Positions 1-6,701 of a stretch of 8,838 nt of DNA are shown piece by piece. Under the pieces are notes generated by a model. The model made no database searches and was not told the DNA's origin. It worked only from the letters and a program-made list of their open reading frames with translations. How positions within the stretch are numbered: the stretch's first letter is position 1; each line of letters opens with the position of its first letter. The stretch is taken from positions 1 to 8,838 of the forward strand of contig CAYGNF010000039.1 of the NCBI GenBank assembly GCA_964351245.1, given 5' to 3'. The position numbers and the translations under genes are program-made. Origin of the DNA: JANRKH01 sp964351245. Its GTDB lineage: Bacteria; Pseudomonadota; Alphaproteobacteria; Rickettsiales; Rickettsiaceae.

Positions 1-69
1 ACCATCTCAGCTGATAGTAACGGCACAAAAGGAGCAAGTTTCACAGTAATACTTCCATGCGATGTTTGA
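1..69 (+). CDS. Histidine kinase, C-terminal fragment (5' end outside window)
   Basis: Frame 1 is open from the first base to a TGA at 67-69 and encodes 22 residues ending in NGTKGASFTVILPCDV. The pattern G-x-G-A-S-F-T-V-x-L-P is the usual end of the HATPase_c (GHKL) domain of two-component sensor kinases, where the final beta strand follows the last glycine-rich ATP-lid box. The sensor and phospho-acceptor regions lie outside the window, so neither signal nor partner can be named. It reads towards the long noncoding region that follows. The family call rests on one short motif, but it is a typical one and the reading frame stops cleanly just after it. Confidence 0.7.
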   Translation, partial: TISADSNGTKGASFTVILPCDV

Positions 70-73
70 TTAA

Positions 74-89
74 GCTATGCTGCTATGCT
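74..89. repeat. Tandem duplication of the 8-mer GCTATGCT
   Basis: GCTATGCT occurs twice head to tail, at 74-81 and 82-89, starting five bases after the kinase stop codon. No dyad symmetry or T-tract goes with it, so it does not look like a terminator. Its role, if any, is unknown. With only two copies of a short unit it may be chance or a small slippage event. Confidence 0.5.
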
Positions 90-136
90 GTGTATTTTAA
101 AAATCATGCGCGTAAGTTTTTATAAATTAAGCGTGA

Positions 137-145
137 TCATACACA
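137..145 (+). promoter_or_regulatory. Near-consensus DnaA box (one mismatch)
   Basis: TCATACACA differs from TTATNCACA only at position 2. It lies about 125 bases left of the paired perfect boxes and in the same noncoding region. Weak boxes are normal parts of bacterial origins, but a one-mismatch 9-mer alone proves little in AT-rich DNA. Confidence 0.35.
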
Positions 146-269
146 CTCTGGCCAAATACTAAGAAGCAATATTATGCGGGGTAATCTAGGCCCAGAAGAT
201 CAGATAGTTACCGGGTTTGAGTATATTAGTGTATTTAAGGCAACTATGCATATTTATGTAACAATATTC

Positions 270-294
270 CTTATCCACAAAATCTGTGGATAAG
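270..294. repeat. Perfect inverted repeat made of two consensus DnaA boxes
   Basis: The left arm CTTATCCACA (270-279) and right arm TGTGGATAAG (285-294) are exact reverse complements over 10 bases, separated by the 5-base spacer AAATC. Each arm contains TTATCCACA, the strongest form of the DnaA box, so two DnaA monomers could bind in opposite orientation with centres 14 bases apart. No T-tract follows, so an intrinsic terminator for the upstream kinase is unlikely. A dimeric repressor operator is another possible reading of the symmetry, but the exact match to the DnaA consensus favours DnaA. Confidence 0.75.
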
Positions 295-296
295 TA

Positions 297-305
297 TGTT
301 GATAA
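297..305 (-). promoter_or_regulatory. Near-consensus DnaA box (one mismatch)
   Basis: TGTTGATAA reads TTATCAACA on the minus strand, one mismatch from TTATCCACA. It sits three bases after the right arm of the inverted pair and has the same orientation as that arm. The three sites are therefore packed within 35 bases, a spacing that would suit cooperative DnaA binding. Confidence 0.45.
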
Positions 306-475
306 TCTAGTGATTAAGGTCCTTTAGGCCAGGTAGATATAACCTTTTTTGTGGTTTGACTAAAATTTAATCACGTGCTTCAAAGCCTTATAGATTCATC
401 ATTTCTACTTTCTAATACTAACCAAAGAATAATTAATATATAATTAGGCATACAAATCCAGGTTTGCTGGGAGTA

Positions 476-484
476 TGTGCATAA
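476..484 (-). promoter_or_regulatory. Perfect DnaA box upstream of hemA
   Basis: TGTGCATAA reads TTATGCACA on the minus strand, a perfect match to TTATNCACA. It borders the most AT-rich tract of the region (485-512). It also covers the place where the -35 element would fall for the TATAAT at 500-505, so DnaA bound here could affect hemA transcription as well as replication. Confidence 0.55.
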
Positions 485-499
485 TTTAAGAATTAAATA

Positions 500-505
500 T
501 ATAAT
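500..505 (+). promoter_or_regulatory. Possible -10 element of the hemA-lgt-midA promoter
   Basis: A perfect TATAAT lies 67 bases before the hemA start codon. The hexamer 17 bases upstream (GTGCAT, 477-482) is a poor match to TTGACA and overlaps a DnaA box. A second TATAAT at 439-444 shows how easily this hexamer arises in such AT-rich DNA, so the call is weak. Confidence 0.3.
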
Positions 506-559
506 ACATATAGAAAAAGCTGGCTAATTTGTTATTTTTGTGATACGGGTGTACTATTC

Positions 560-566
560 AAGAGGA
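560..566 (+). promoter_or_regulatory. Ribosome binding site that sets the hemA start
   Basis: AAGAGGA ends six bases before the ATG at 573. The longer open frame would begin at a GTG at 540, upstream of this site, which would put the Shine-Dalgarno sequence inside the gene. The ATG at 573 is therefore preferred. Confidence 0.7.
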
Positions 567-572
567 TGCATA

Positions 573-1793
573 ATGTTGAATTATAATAATTTTTTTATAG
601 AGCACACCAAGACCATTAAGGATGAAGGAAGATATAGAAATTTTTTGAATATTCAGAGAATAGTAGGAGAATTTCCTTACGCTCTGTGTCATGATCGAGG
701 TCAAAAAATAGCAATGTGGTGTATAAATGATTATCTTGGAATGTCCCATAATCAAGCAGTAATGAACGCAGGCGTCGATGCAATGAAAAGTATGGGCTCT
801 AGCTCTGGAGGGACTCGTAATATAGGAGGCAATCATTCCAAAATTGTTGAGCTTGAAAACTTGATCACTACATTTCATAATAAAGAAAGCGCGCTCGTAT
901 TTAGCTCAGGCTATATAGCAAATGATGCAGTACTGAGCACAATCAAAAAAATTATTCCTGATATAATATTTTTTTCAGATGCAGATAATCACGCATCCAT
1001 AATACACGGAATAAGAAACTCTAGGGCTGATAAATTAATTTATAATCACTTAGATATGAATGACCTGGAGAATGCACTAAAGAGCGTAGATATTAATAGA
1101 CCTAAAATGATAGTGTTCGAATCAGTATATTCAATGGATGGACTTGAGTCTCCTATTCAGAAAATATGCTCTCTTGCAAAAAAATATAATGCACTTACTT
1201 ATATAGATGAAGTGCACACTGTAGGATTATATGGAGATAATGGCTCAGGTATAGCGCGCCATAGGGGATGCGCAGATGAGATCGATATAATACAAGGTAC
1301 TCTTGGTAAGGCTATTGGTGTAGTAGGTGGATATATCGCAGCAAAATTTGATATATGTGATGCAATACGCCTTTCTGCTCCTGGGTTTATTTTTACTACA
1401 GCGATCCCACCATCAATAGCAGCCTCTGCAATATGCAGTATAAATCACATAATGACTAATTCAAGAGACAGAGATATTCTGCAAGAAAAAGTCTCAATAT
1501 TGAAGTCAAAGCTTGATGGAGCCGGTATACATTACCTCAAAAACGATAGTCACATTATTCCTATTATAATAGGTGACCCCATTCTTACAAAAGAAGCTTC
1601 TGATATGCTTTTAGAAAATCACAGCATCTTTGTCCAACATATAAATTTCCCTACTGTTAAAAAAGGCACTGAGAGGCTCAGAATCTCTGTAACACCTTGC
1701 CATACTATTGCAATGATAGATAGCCTTGTTGGGGCGCTAGTGGAGGTATTTGGTAAGCTTTCTATTCAGTCTCGTCGTTCTGAGGTTGCTTGA
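573..1793 (+). CDS. hemA: 5-aminolevulinate synthase (ALAS)
   Basis: This PLP enzyme condenses glycine with succinyl-CoA to give 5-aminolevulinate, the first step of C4-type haem synthesis, in the cytosol. The product is 406 residues, the usual bacterial ALAS size. Visible marks are EGRYRNF at 18-24 (R22 matches the succinyl-CoA-binding Arg21 of Rhodobacter capsulatus), GGTRN with T81 and N83 (the Thr83/Asn85 positions that separate ALAS from other alpha-oxoamine synthases), DEVHTVG with PLP-contacting D212 and H215, GTLGKA with Schiff-base K246, and GTERLR near the C-terminus. KBL and BioF relatives lack the TRN motif. The usual NISGT reads NIGGN here. The start is the ATG after AAGAGGA rather than the GTG at 540. 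The stop codon shares one base with the lgt start, so translation is probably coupled. Confidence 0.93.
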   Translation: MLNYNNFFIEHTKTIKDEGRYRNFLNIQRIVGEFPYALCHDRGQKIAMWCINDYLGMSHNQAVMNAGVDAMKSMGSSSGGTRNIGGNHSKIVELENLITTFHNKESALVFSSGYIANDAVLSTIKKIIPDIIFFSDADNHASIIHGIRNSRADKLIYNHLDMNDLENALKSVDINRPKMIVFESVYSMDGLESPIQKICSLAKKYNALTYIDEVHTVGLYGDNGSGIARHRGCADEIDIIQGTLGKAIGVVGGYIAAKFDICDAIRLSAPGFIFTTAIPPSIAASAICSINHIMTNSRDRDILQEKVSILKSKLDGAGIHYLKNDSHIIPIIIGDPILTKEASDMLLENHSIFVQHINFPTVKKGTERLRISVTPCHTIAMIDSLVGALVEVFGKLSIQSRRSEVA

Positions 1794-2584
1794 TGGGGAT
1801 TAGCTTTCCAGATATAGATCGATATATTTTTAGATTATATGGTAATATAGGGGTTACGTGGTACTCTCTTTCTTATGTAGTAGGAATTATTTTTGGATGG
1901 CGATATAGTCTTTACCTCATAAAAAAAACAAAATCGAAGATAAAGCCTAGTGCATTTGATGATTATATTACATATTTGATCATTGCGATTATTGTGGGGG
2001 GGAGAATGGGCTATGTATTACTATATTCTCCTGCAAAATATCTCGCCAGTCCTATTGAGATTTTAAAGACATATGATGGCGGAATGTCTTTTCATGGAGC
2101 TTTAGTAGGCGTCATTATTAGTGTATTATATTTTGCTTATAAGCACAAAATCAATCCACTAGAGCTATCAGATATTCTTGTGCAGTCTGCTCCCATTGGG
2201 TTTATGCTTGGTAGAATAGCAAATTTTATTAACGGAGAGCTTTACGGGCATGTAACCTTCTTGCCATGGGGCGTTGTATTTCCTCATGGAGGAGAATTTC
2301 CAAGGCATCCTAGTCAGATTTATGAAGCATTTTCTGAAGGGCTTATCTTATTTTGTATATTATTTTATTATTCTTTTGTACGAAAATTATACAAAAAAAG
2401 AGGTGCTTTAAGTGGTATTTTTCTTGTGGGATACAGTATAGCAAGATCTATATGCGAAATATTCAGAATACCTGATTTTACTTATCTTAATCTCACATCT
2501 GGGCAATTCTACAGCGCCCCTATGTTTATCCTTGGAATATATCTAATTTATGCCAATAAAAGCAATCATACAAAGCGTTATTAA
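1793..2584 (+). CDS. lgt: Prolipoprotein diacylglyceryl transferase
   Basis: Lgt moves the diacylglyceryl group of phosphatidylglycerol onto the lipobox cysteine of prolipoproteins, the first step of lipoprotein maturation in the inner membrane. The 263-residue product is of normal length and has about seven hydrophobic segments. Key motifs are GGMSFHGAL with H101 (matching essential His103 of E. coli) and the family signature GRIANFINGELYG at 140-152 with R141, N144 and E149. SGQFYSAPMF near the C-terminus fits the last conserved block. The chosen start is the ATG at 1793, in a TGATG junction with the hemA stop and seven bases after GAGG; a TTG one codon earlier is less likely. The last 35 bases overlap midA in another frame. 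Lgt next to this methyltransferase is, as far as I recall, a recurring alphaproteobacterial pairing. Confidence 0.95.
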   Translation: MGISFPDIDRYIFRLYGNIGVTWYSLSYVVGIIFGWRYSLYLIKKTKSKIKPSAFDDYITYLIIAIIVGGRMGYVLLYSPAKYLASPIEILKTYDGGMSFHGALVGVIISVLYFAYKHKINPLELSDILVQSAPIGFMLGRIANFINGELYGHVTFLPWGVVFPHGGEFPRHPSQIYEAFSEGLILFCILFYYSFVRKLYKKRGALSGIFLVGYSIARSICEIFRIPDFTYLNLTSGQFYSAPMFILGIYLIYANKSNHTKRY

Positions 2585-3659
2585 AACTCAAGGTTTTATA
2601 TCGGTAGATGAATTTATGAGTCTTGCAACGACTTCTAGTAACTTATCATATTATAATACAAAAAATCCTATAGACATACAATCTGGAGATTTTATCACCT
2701 CCCCGGAAATATCTCAGATGTTTGGGGAGATGCTTGGTATATGGATAGTAAATCAATGGCAGTATATGAATTGCCCTCATATAGTTAATTTGGTTGAGTT
2801 TGGTCCTGGCACTGGTATTTTAATGAGGGATATATTAAGAGTTTTAGCAAAAACTGATATGATGCAGTCTCTTCAGGTCTACATGGTTGAAAAAAGTCCA
2901 TTTTTAACTAATATTCAAAAACAACAGCTCCAAAGTTACGATTTTATAACATGGATCACAGATTATACAGAAGTTCCGCAATCTCAATCCATATATATAT
3001 CTAATGAATTTTTTGATGTTTTGCCTATCAAGCAATATATAAAAAATCAAAATTCGTGGCAGGAAGTGGTCATTAAAGAATCTAATGGAGTAATGGGATT
3101 TAGTAAAACCAAGATTCATCCTGAATTAAGCGATTATTTAGCAGAGAGATTCTATGATGCAGGCGAGGGGGCTATTATTGAAATTTCTTATCAGCTAGAG
3201 GATTTTATCAAGTTTATTGGAGAGAATATTAAAAATTATAATAGCGTAATGCTTGCTACTGATTACGGCTATGATATTCCTTATAATAAGAGGGACGCAA
3301 GTATGTATAGATCAACATTGCAAGCAGTAAGAGATCATAAATATTCTAATCTACTTGAGGATATAGGCAGAGCCGACGTAACATCTCATGTTGATTTTGC
3401 TGCCATAAGAAATATAGCCCAGAATGTAGGTATCATGGCTTCGAGCACTATATCCCAAAATGAATTTTTGCATAGACTCGGTATTAAAGAAAGACTAGAA
3501 AGCTTGATACTACAAAACTCCCCAGAAGATGCATTAATATTAAAGAAGCAATATGAGAGATTAATAGCGCCAGATCAGATGGGATTACTATTTAAGAATA
3601 TTTGTTTGACCCCGCTGAATATGGATTCTTTTATATTTAATTTTACTACAAATTCTTAA
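2550..3659 (+). CDS. midA: Class I SAM-dependent methyltransferase, MidA/NDUFAF7 family
   Basis: The mitochondrial homologue NDUFAF7 (MidA in Dictyostelium) dimethylates an arginine of the complex I 49-kDa subunit and is needed for complex I assembly; a similar role on NuoD is inferred here. The 369-residue product has the family's N-terminal block (GFISVDEFM and GDFITSPEISQMFGEMLGIW), then the SAM-binding loop EFGPGTG at 83-89, the acidic strand VYMVEKSP, SNEFFDVLPI, LATDYGYD, and the diagnostic LLEDIGRADVTSHVDF. These match the PF02636 (formerly DUF185) family. The ATG at 2550 lies inside lgt; no internal ATG near the start would keep the conserved block, so the overlap appears real. No strong Shine-Dalgarno is visible, which suggests translation coupled to lgt. 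Its 3' end overlaps mnhE, on the other strand, by 14 bases. Confidence 0.92.
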   Translation: MPIKAIIQSVIKTQGFISVDEFMSLATTSSNLSYYNTKNPIDIQSGDFITSPEISQMFGEMLGIWIVNQWQYMNCPHIVNLVEFGPGTGILMRDILRVLAKTDMMQSLQVYMVEKSPFLTNIQKQQLQSYDFITWITDYTEVPQSQSIYISNEFFDVLPIKQYIKNQNSWQEVVIKESNGVMGFSKTKIHPELSDYLAERFYDAGEGAIIEISYQLEDFIKFIGENIKNYNSVMLATDYGYDIPYNKRDASMYRSTLQAVRDHKYSNLLEDIGRADVTSHVDFAAIRNIAQNVGIMASSTISQNEFLHRLGIKERLESLILQNSPEDALILKKQYERLIAPDQMGLLFKNICLTPLNMDSFIFNFTTNS

Positions 3660-4113
3660 TTTTTTGCTCTAAATTACCAGATTTTAAATCTTCAGCGAAG
3701 TGATCATTAAGAGCATGTACTAAAATATTACCATTTGTTGCTTTGATAGATAAAGTGCCGGGAGTCAAGGTAATGGAATTAGCGTAAAGCGCAAGCTTGC
3801 CCTCCTTTGTACTAAAATTTGTAGAAATTTCTACTAGCTTTGGATCTATTTCTTCATCAGAGCTCCAGATTATTCTTGTAACCTCTATAGAGGCAGAAGC
3901 TATTTCATCAAGAAGCCAAAATATATACAATACGAATCTGTATAGATTAAATAATCTAGGCTTACTGATTTTCATGCCAATTAATGCAGAGATAATAATT
4001 GACATACAAGAGAGAATAGGAAAATATTTAGTACCATCGATACTGGCAAAGATTAACCACGAAATCCCAATTAAAAATAAAAAAACAAATTTAATGAGCG
4101 TTACTTTGAACAT
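3646..4113 (-). CDS. mnhE: Na+/H+ antiporter subunit E (Mrp/Mnh complex), orphan
   Basis: MnhE/MrpE is a small membrane subunit of the multi-subunit Na+/H+ antiporter related to complex I. The 155-residue product has the normal length: two or three hydrophobic segments within about residues 5-75, then a cytosolic domain containing the family signature ANSITLTPGTLSI and, a few residues on, ILVHAL. Other Mrp subunits (A-D, F, G) are not in the window. In Rickettsia, as far as I recall, the mrp genes are also scattered. The ATG at 4113 lies inside the end of emrB (23-base overlap, same strand), and only a weak purine stretch precedes it, so it is probably translated by coupling to emrB. Its coding end overlaps midA. 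The family call is secure; whether it works in a full antiporter cannot be judged here. Confidence 0.9.
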   Translation of the reverse strand: MFKVTLIKFVFLFLIGISWLIFASIDGTKYFPILSCMSIIISALIGMKISKPRLFNLYRFVLYIFWLLDEIASASIEVTRIIWSSDEEIDPKLVEISTNFSTKEGKLALYANSITLTPGTLSIKATNGNILVHALNDHFAEDLKSGNLEQKIKNL

Positions 4114-5647
4114 TCTGTGTATCTTTTGTTAAGGGAATGAGTATTAATGCAAAAATATACATTAATCCAATATATGCGAACATATTATTTATTGCAATTG
4201 TAAAACCCTCTCGCAATAGTATTTTTTGAGTCATATAAATTGCACTAGCATATTGATCAGCCTGGTTAATATTTAACATTGAAGATAAATGTTCAAGATG
4301 ATTTTGCCCCAACTCGCTTGTTGCACTGAGATTCGAAGATAAAATATCACTGCAAATTATAGCATGTTTGTTGAGTTTATAATTAATAATTGCAAGACCA
4401 AATGCACCACCAAGATTGCGCATCAAATTATACAAACCACTTGCATCTTGGACCTGATGTGTAGGCAAAGTCCCAAGAGATATATCATTTATTGGTACAA
4501 AACAAAACATCAGAGCAAACCCTCTAACAAATTGCGGAAATGCTAATTCGTAGAATCTAGACTCAAATGTCATGAAGCTATTTAAGTAACAGCCAAATCC
4601 AAACATACTTATTCCAAAAACCATCATTAATCTTTTATCTACTCCGTGTTTTGCGCAAGCGCCTGCAAAGGGGGCGGAAATAAATTGAGATATACCAGTA
4701 ATTACCATGATAATGCCTATTTGTATAGTATTCAGACCAGCAGCGCTTAAAAAAATCGGCAATAGAAACACTGATCCATACAAGCCTACGCCTAGCATAC
4801 CCGACAAAATACACCCTACCGCAAAATTCCTATTTTTTAATGCAAAAAGATCTAATATCGGATTTTGAGTTGTAAGTTCGTGATATATGAGTAATACAAA
4901 GCTTGTAGCTACATACAAAGAAAGTACAGAGATGAGACTGTTTTCAAACCAATCTTTTCTACCGCCTTCTTCTAAAATATACTGAAAACAACCAAGAGAC
5001 GTGATGAGTAAAAATGCGCCTATATAGTCAAAATTATTCATTACCTTAATATTTGGTTTATCAAAATCTGCATATATAAACACAAGAATTACTGAGCAAA
5101 TACCCGGAATCAGATTCAATAAAAACATAAAATGCCACGATAATATATCGGTAATATATCCCCCCAAAGTAGGGCCCAAAGTAGGGGCTACTGTAACAAC
5201 AAGACCTATGATAATTACTACTACACTTCTTTCTTTGGGTTCGAATATAATATAAATTATACCGAAGACCGTAGGTATCATAGCGCCCCCAAACATTCCC
5301 TGGAAAAATCTAGCAATGATCATAGATTCAAGGCTATTAGATAAAGCGCATATTATACTCATAATAGTAAAACCAGTAGCGGCTACACAAAAAGCAATTC
5401 TTGTAGAAAGTAATTTAGAAAAAAATCCAGTAAGAGGTATCACAATAACTTCTGCAATTATATATGAAGTTTGGACCCAAGATAACTCCTCTTGAGATGC
5501 CGATAATCCTGAAGCTATTACCGGAAGAGAGCTGGCGACTATTTGTATATCTAAAATAGACATAAACATCCCAATTATCATACCAAAAAAGCCAATGTAT
5601 TTCCTGGTAGATAGGGTATTCATATATGGAGTATCATGCTCAATCAT
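4091..5647 (-). CDS. emrB: MFS drug:H+ antiporter, DHA2 (EmrB/QacA) family
   Basis: This is a 14-helix inner-membrane exporter that uses the proton gradient to expel drugs or other amphipathic compounds. Near the N-terminus the product has SILDIQIVASSLPVIA, the DHA2 motif around the acidic residue of helix 1, followed by LSWVQTSYIIAEVIVIPLTG. The antiporter motif C appears as APTLGPTLGGYITD. The C-terminal half keeps ASGLYNLMRNLGGAFG, typical of EmrB. Starting at the ATG at 5647 gives 518 residues, the usual size. A TTG at 5659 is also in frame and would overlap emrA by 11 bases; neither start has a clear Shine-Dalgarno sequence, and the ATG lies one base after the emrA stop. It is paired with its membrane-fusion partner upstream and overlaps mnhE downstream. 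The substrate cannot be told from sequence. Confidence 0.92.
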   Translation of the reverse strand: MIEHDTPYMNTLSTRKYIGFFGMIIGMFMSILDIQIVASSLPVIASGLSASQEELSWVQTSYIIAEVIVIPLTGFFSKLLSTRIAFCVAATGFTIMSIICALSNSLESMIIARFFQGMFGGAMIPTVFGIIYIIFEPKERSVVVIIIGLVVTVAPTLGPTLGGYITDILSWHFMFLLNLIPGICSVILVFIYADFDKPNIKVMNNFDYIGAFLLITSLGCFQYILEEGGRKDWFENSLISVLSLYVATSFVLLIYHELTTQNPILDLFALKNRNFAVGCILSGMLGVGLYGSVFLLPIFLSAAGLNTIQIGIIMVITGISQFISAPFAGACAKHGVDKRLMMVFGISMFGFGCYLNSFMTFESRFYELAFPQFVRGFALMFCFVPINDISLGTLPTHQVQDASGLYNLMRNLGGAFGLAIINYKLNKHAIICSDILSSNLSATSELGQNHLEHLSSMLNINQADQYASAIYMTQKILLREGFTIAINNMFAYIGLMYIFALILIPLTKDTQNVQSNAH

Positions 5648-5648
5648 T

Positions 5649-6701
5649 TCACTGATCAATTCTTATATGCACGCTGCAAGACATACCTATAGCAATTTTG
5701 TCTTTTATATCTTCTGGTATAGTGATATCTATAATTACTGGAATTCTCTGTACTATTTTTGTAAAATTACCTGTGGCATTATCTGTTGGAATAAGGCTAA
5801 ATTTTGAGCCAGTTGCAGGATATATATTTCTTATTACGCCCTCAAACTTCTTGCCGGCCATAGCATCCAAAGAGATATGCGCATGCATTCCTGGTTTAAA
5901 TTTTTGAATTTGAGTTTCCTTAAAATTGGCTTTCACATATCGGCCTTCTTGAGGGACTACTGCTAATATATGTGCTCCAGGTCTAACATAACCACCAACT
6001 CTTGCCCCATTAGAAGTGACGACGCCATTTATAGGAGATTGAATTGAAGTATTATCTAGATTATTCTTAGCGGTCTCTATTTTGCTTGCTAGTCCATTTA
6101 TTTGTTGTAACAAGGATTTCTTTTTTAACGCCAGTATAAATACATTTGTTTTTGCGCTTTTAAGCGCGATCATAATATTATCATACTCTGATTGTGCTTT
6201 TTTTTGAGCAAAAAGAGTATTATCAAAAATCTTTTTACTACTAAATTTATCTAAAGTTAATGCATTAATTCTATCGAACTCTTTTTTGGCGTTTTGTAGA
6301 TTGGAAGCAGCAAGCGCGAGATCGCTTTGTAATTTCTCAATTTGAAAATTTGCCACTTCAGCTTCTGAATCTAGTATAGAGACCTCAAGCTGGGCTGAGG
6401 CGCGTTCACTTTCTGCCGCCACTAGAGCTGATTGATAATCTTCATCATCTATTTTGACTAAAATATCTCCTTTACGCACTTTATCATTTTCTTTAAAGTA
6501 TATTTTCTGTACAATCCCGTTTACCTCGGGGCTAACTAATGTGATATCACCTTCTATATAAGCATTCTCTGTAGATTGAGTGTAAAACCAAAAATATAGA
6601 TGATATATCGAATATACAGAAATGCAGCAAAGTAGGGATGCTATTATTATAAAATAATTAGAACGTGGAGATAAGGTACCCGGTGTTTCGGATATAGACA
6701 T
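5649..6701 (-). CDS. emrA: Membrane-fusion (periplasmic adaptor) protein, HlyD/EmrA family
   Basis: EmrA-type adaptors link an inner-membrane exporter to an outer-membrane TolC channel. The 350-residue product has a short cytosolic tail, one hydrophobic anchor at about 16-40, the first lipoyl-like half with STENAYIEGDITLVSPEVNG and its VRKGDILVKID, a long Ala-, Lys- and Gln-rich coiled-coil hairpin at about 85-215, the second lipoyl half with SPINGVV and VGGYVRPG, and a beta-barrel with VKANFKETQIQKFKPG. DNATGNFTKIVQRIPV is typical of EmrA. The start at 6701 is backed by AAAGGA nine bases upstream. The gene leads the run emrA-emrB-mnhE. No tolC is in the window, so the outer-membrane partner must be encoded elsewhere. 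There is no regulator beside it. Confidence 0.92.
   Translation of the reverse strand: MSISETPGTLSPRSNYFIIIASLLCCISVYSIYHLYFWFYTQSTENAYIEGDITLVSPEVNGIVQKIYFKENDKVRKGDILVKIDDEDYQSALVAAESERASAQLEVSILDSEAEVANFQIEKLQSDLALAASNLQNAKKEFDRINALTLDKFSSKKIFDNTLFAQKKAQSEYDNIMIALKSAKTNVFILALKKKSLLQQINGLASKIETAKNNLDNTSIQSPINGVVTSNGARVGGYVRPGAHILAVVPQEGRYVKANFKETQIQKFKPGMHAHISLDAMAGKKFEGVIRNIYPATGSKFSLIPTDNATGNFTKIVQRIPVIIDITIPEDIKDKIAIGMSCSVHIRIDQ

Larger units (their letters stand above)
70..572. other. Noncoding region; candidate chromosomal replication origin (oriC)
   Basis: About 500 bases lie between the kinase stop and the hemA start without a credible gene. I see three perfect DnaA boxes (consensus TTATNCACA): 271-279 on plus, 285-293 on minus and 476-484 on minus. 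One-mismatch boxes lie at 137-145 (TCATACACA, plus) and 297-305 (TGTTGATAA, minus). Only one other perfect box was found by eye in the rest of the window, inside parC. AT-rich tracts at about 425-445 and 485-512 could serve as the unwinding element. A cluster of DnaA boxes next to an AT-rich tract in a long intergenic region is the standard bacterial oriC layout. CtrA and IHF sites, known at other alphaproteobacterial origins, are not convincing here. The flanking genes are not the hemE neighbourhood known at several alphaproteobacterial origins. The assignment is an inference. Confidence 0.5.

Noticed and set aside
246..293. A 15-residue open frame (ATG at 246) preceded by AAGG, crossing the paired DnaA boxes
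   Set aside because: It is very short, shows no recognisable peptide, and its sequence is dictated by the DnaA-box palindrome it crosses.
378..390. A partial match to the IHF consensus
   Set aside because: It has two mismatches and no supporting context; not strong enough to list.
403..421. CTA/ACT-rich stretch resembling DnaA-trio repeats used at some origins
   Set aside because: The trinucleotides are not in a regular register, and the nearest DnaA box is about 100 bases away instead of adjacent.
433..447. A CtrA-like TTAA-N7-TTAG site in the candidate origin
   Set aside because: It is one base off the TTAA-N7-TTAA consensus and lies in a tract that is nearly all A/T, where such matches arise by chance.
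540..572. GTG start giving hemA 11 extra residues
   Set aside because: A good Shine-Dalgarno sequence at 560-566 precedes the ATG at 573, and the shorter protein begins as other ALAS proteins do.
558..878. A 106-residue minus-strand open frame opposite hemA
   Set aside because: It is a shadow of the ALAS reading frame; no ribosome binding site or family resemblance.
3797..4132. A 111-residue plus-strand open frame opposite mnhE
   Set aside because: It is antisense to a gene with a clear MnhE signature and shows no domain of its own.
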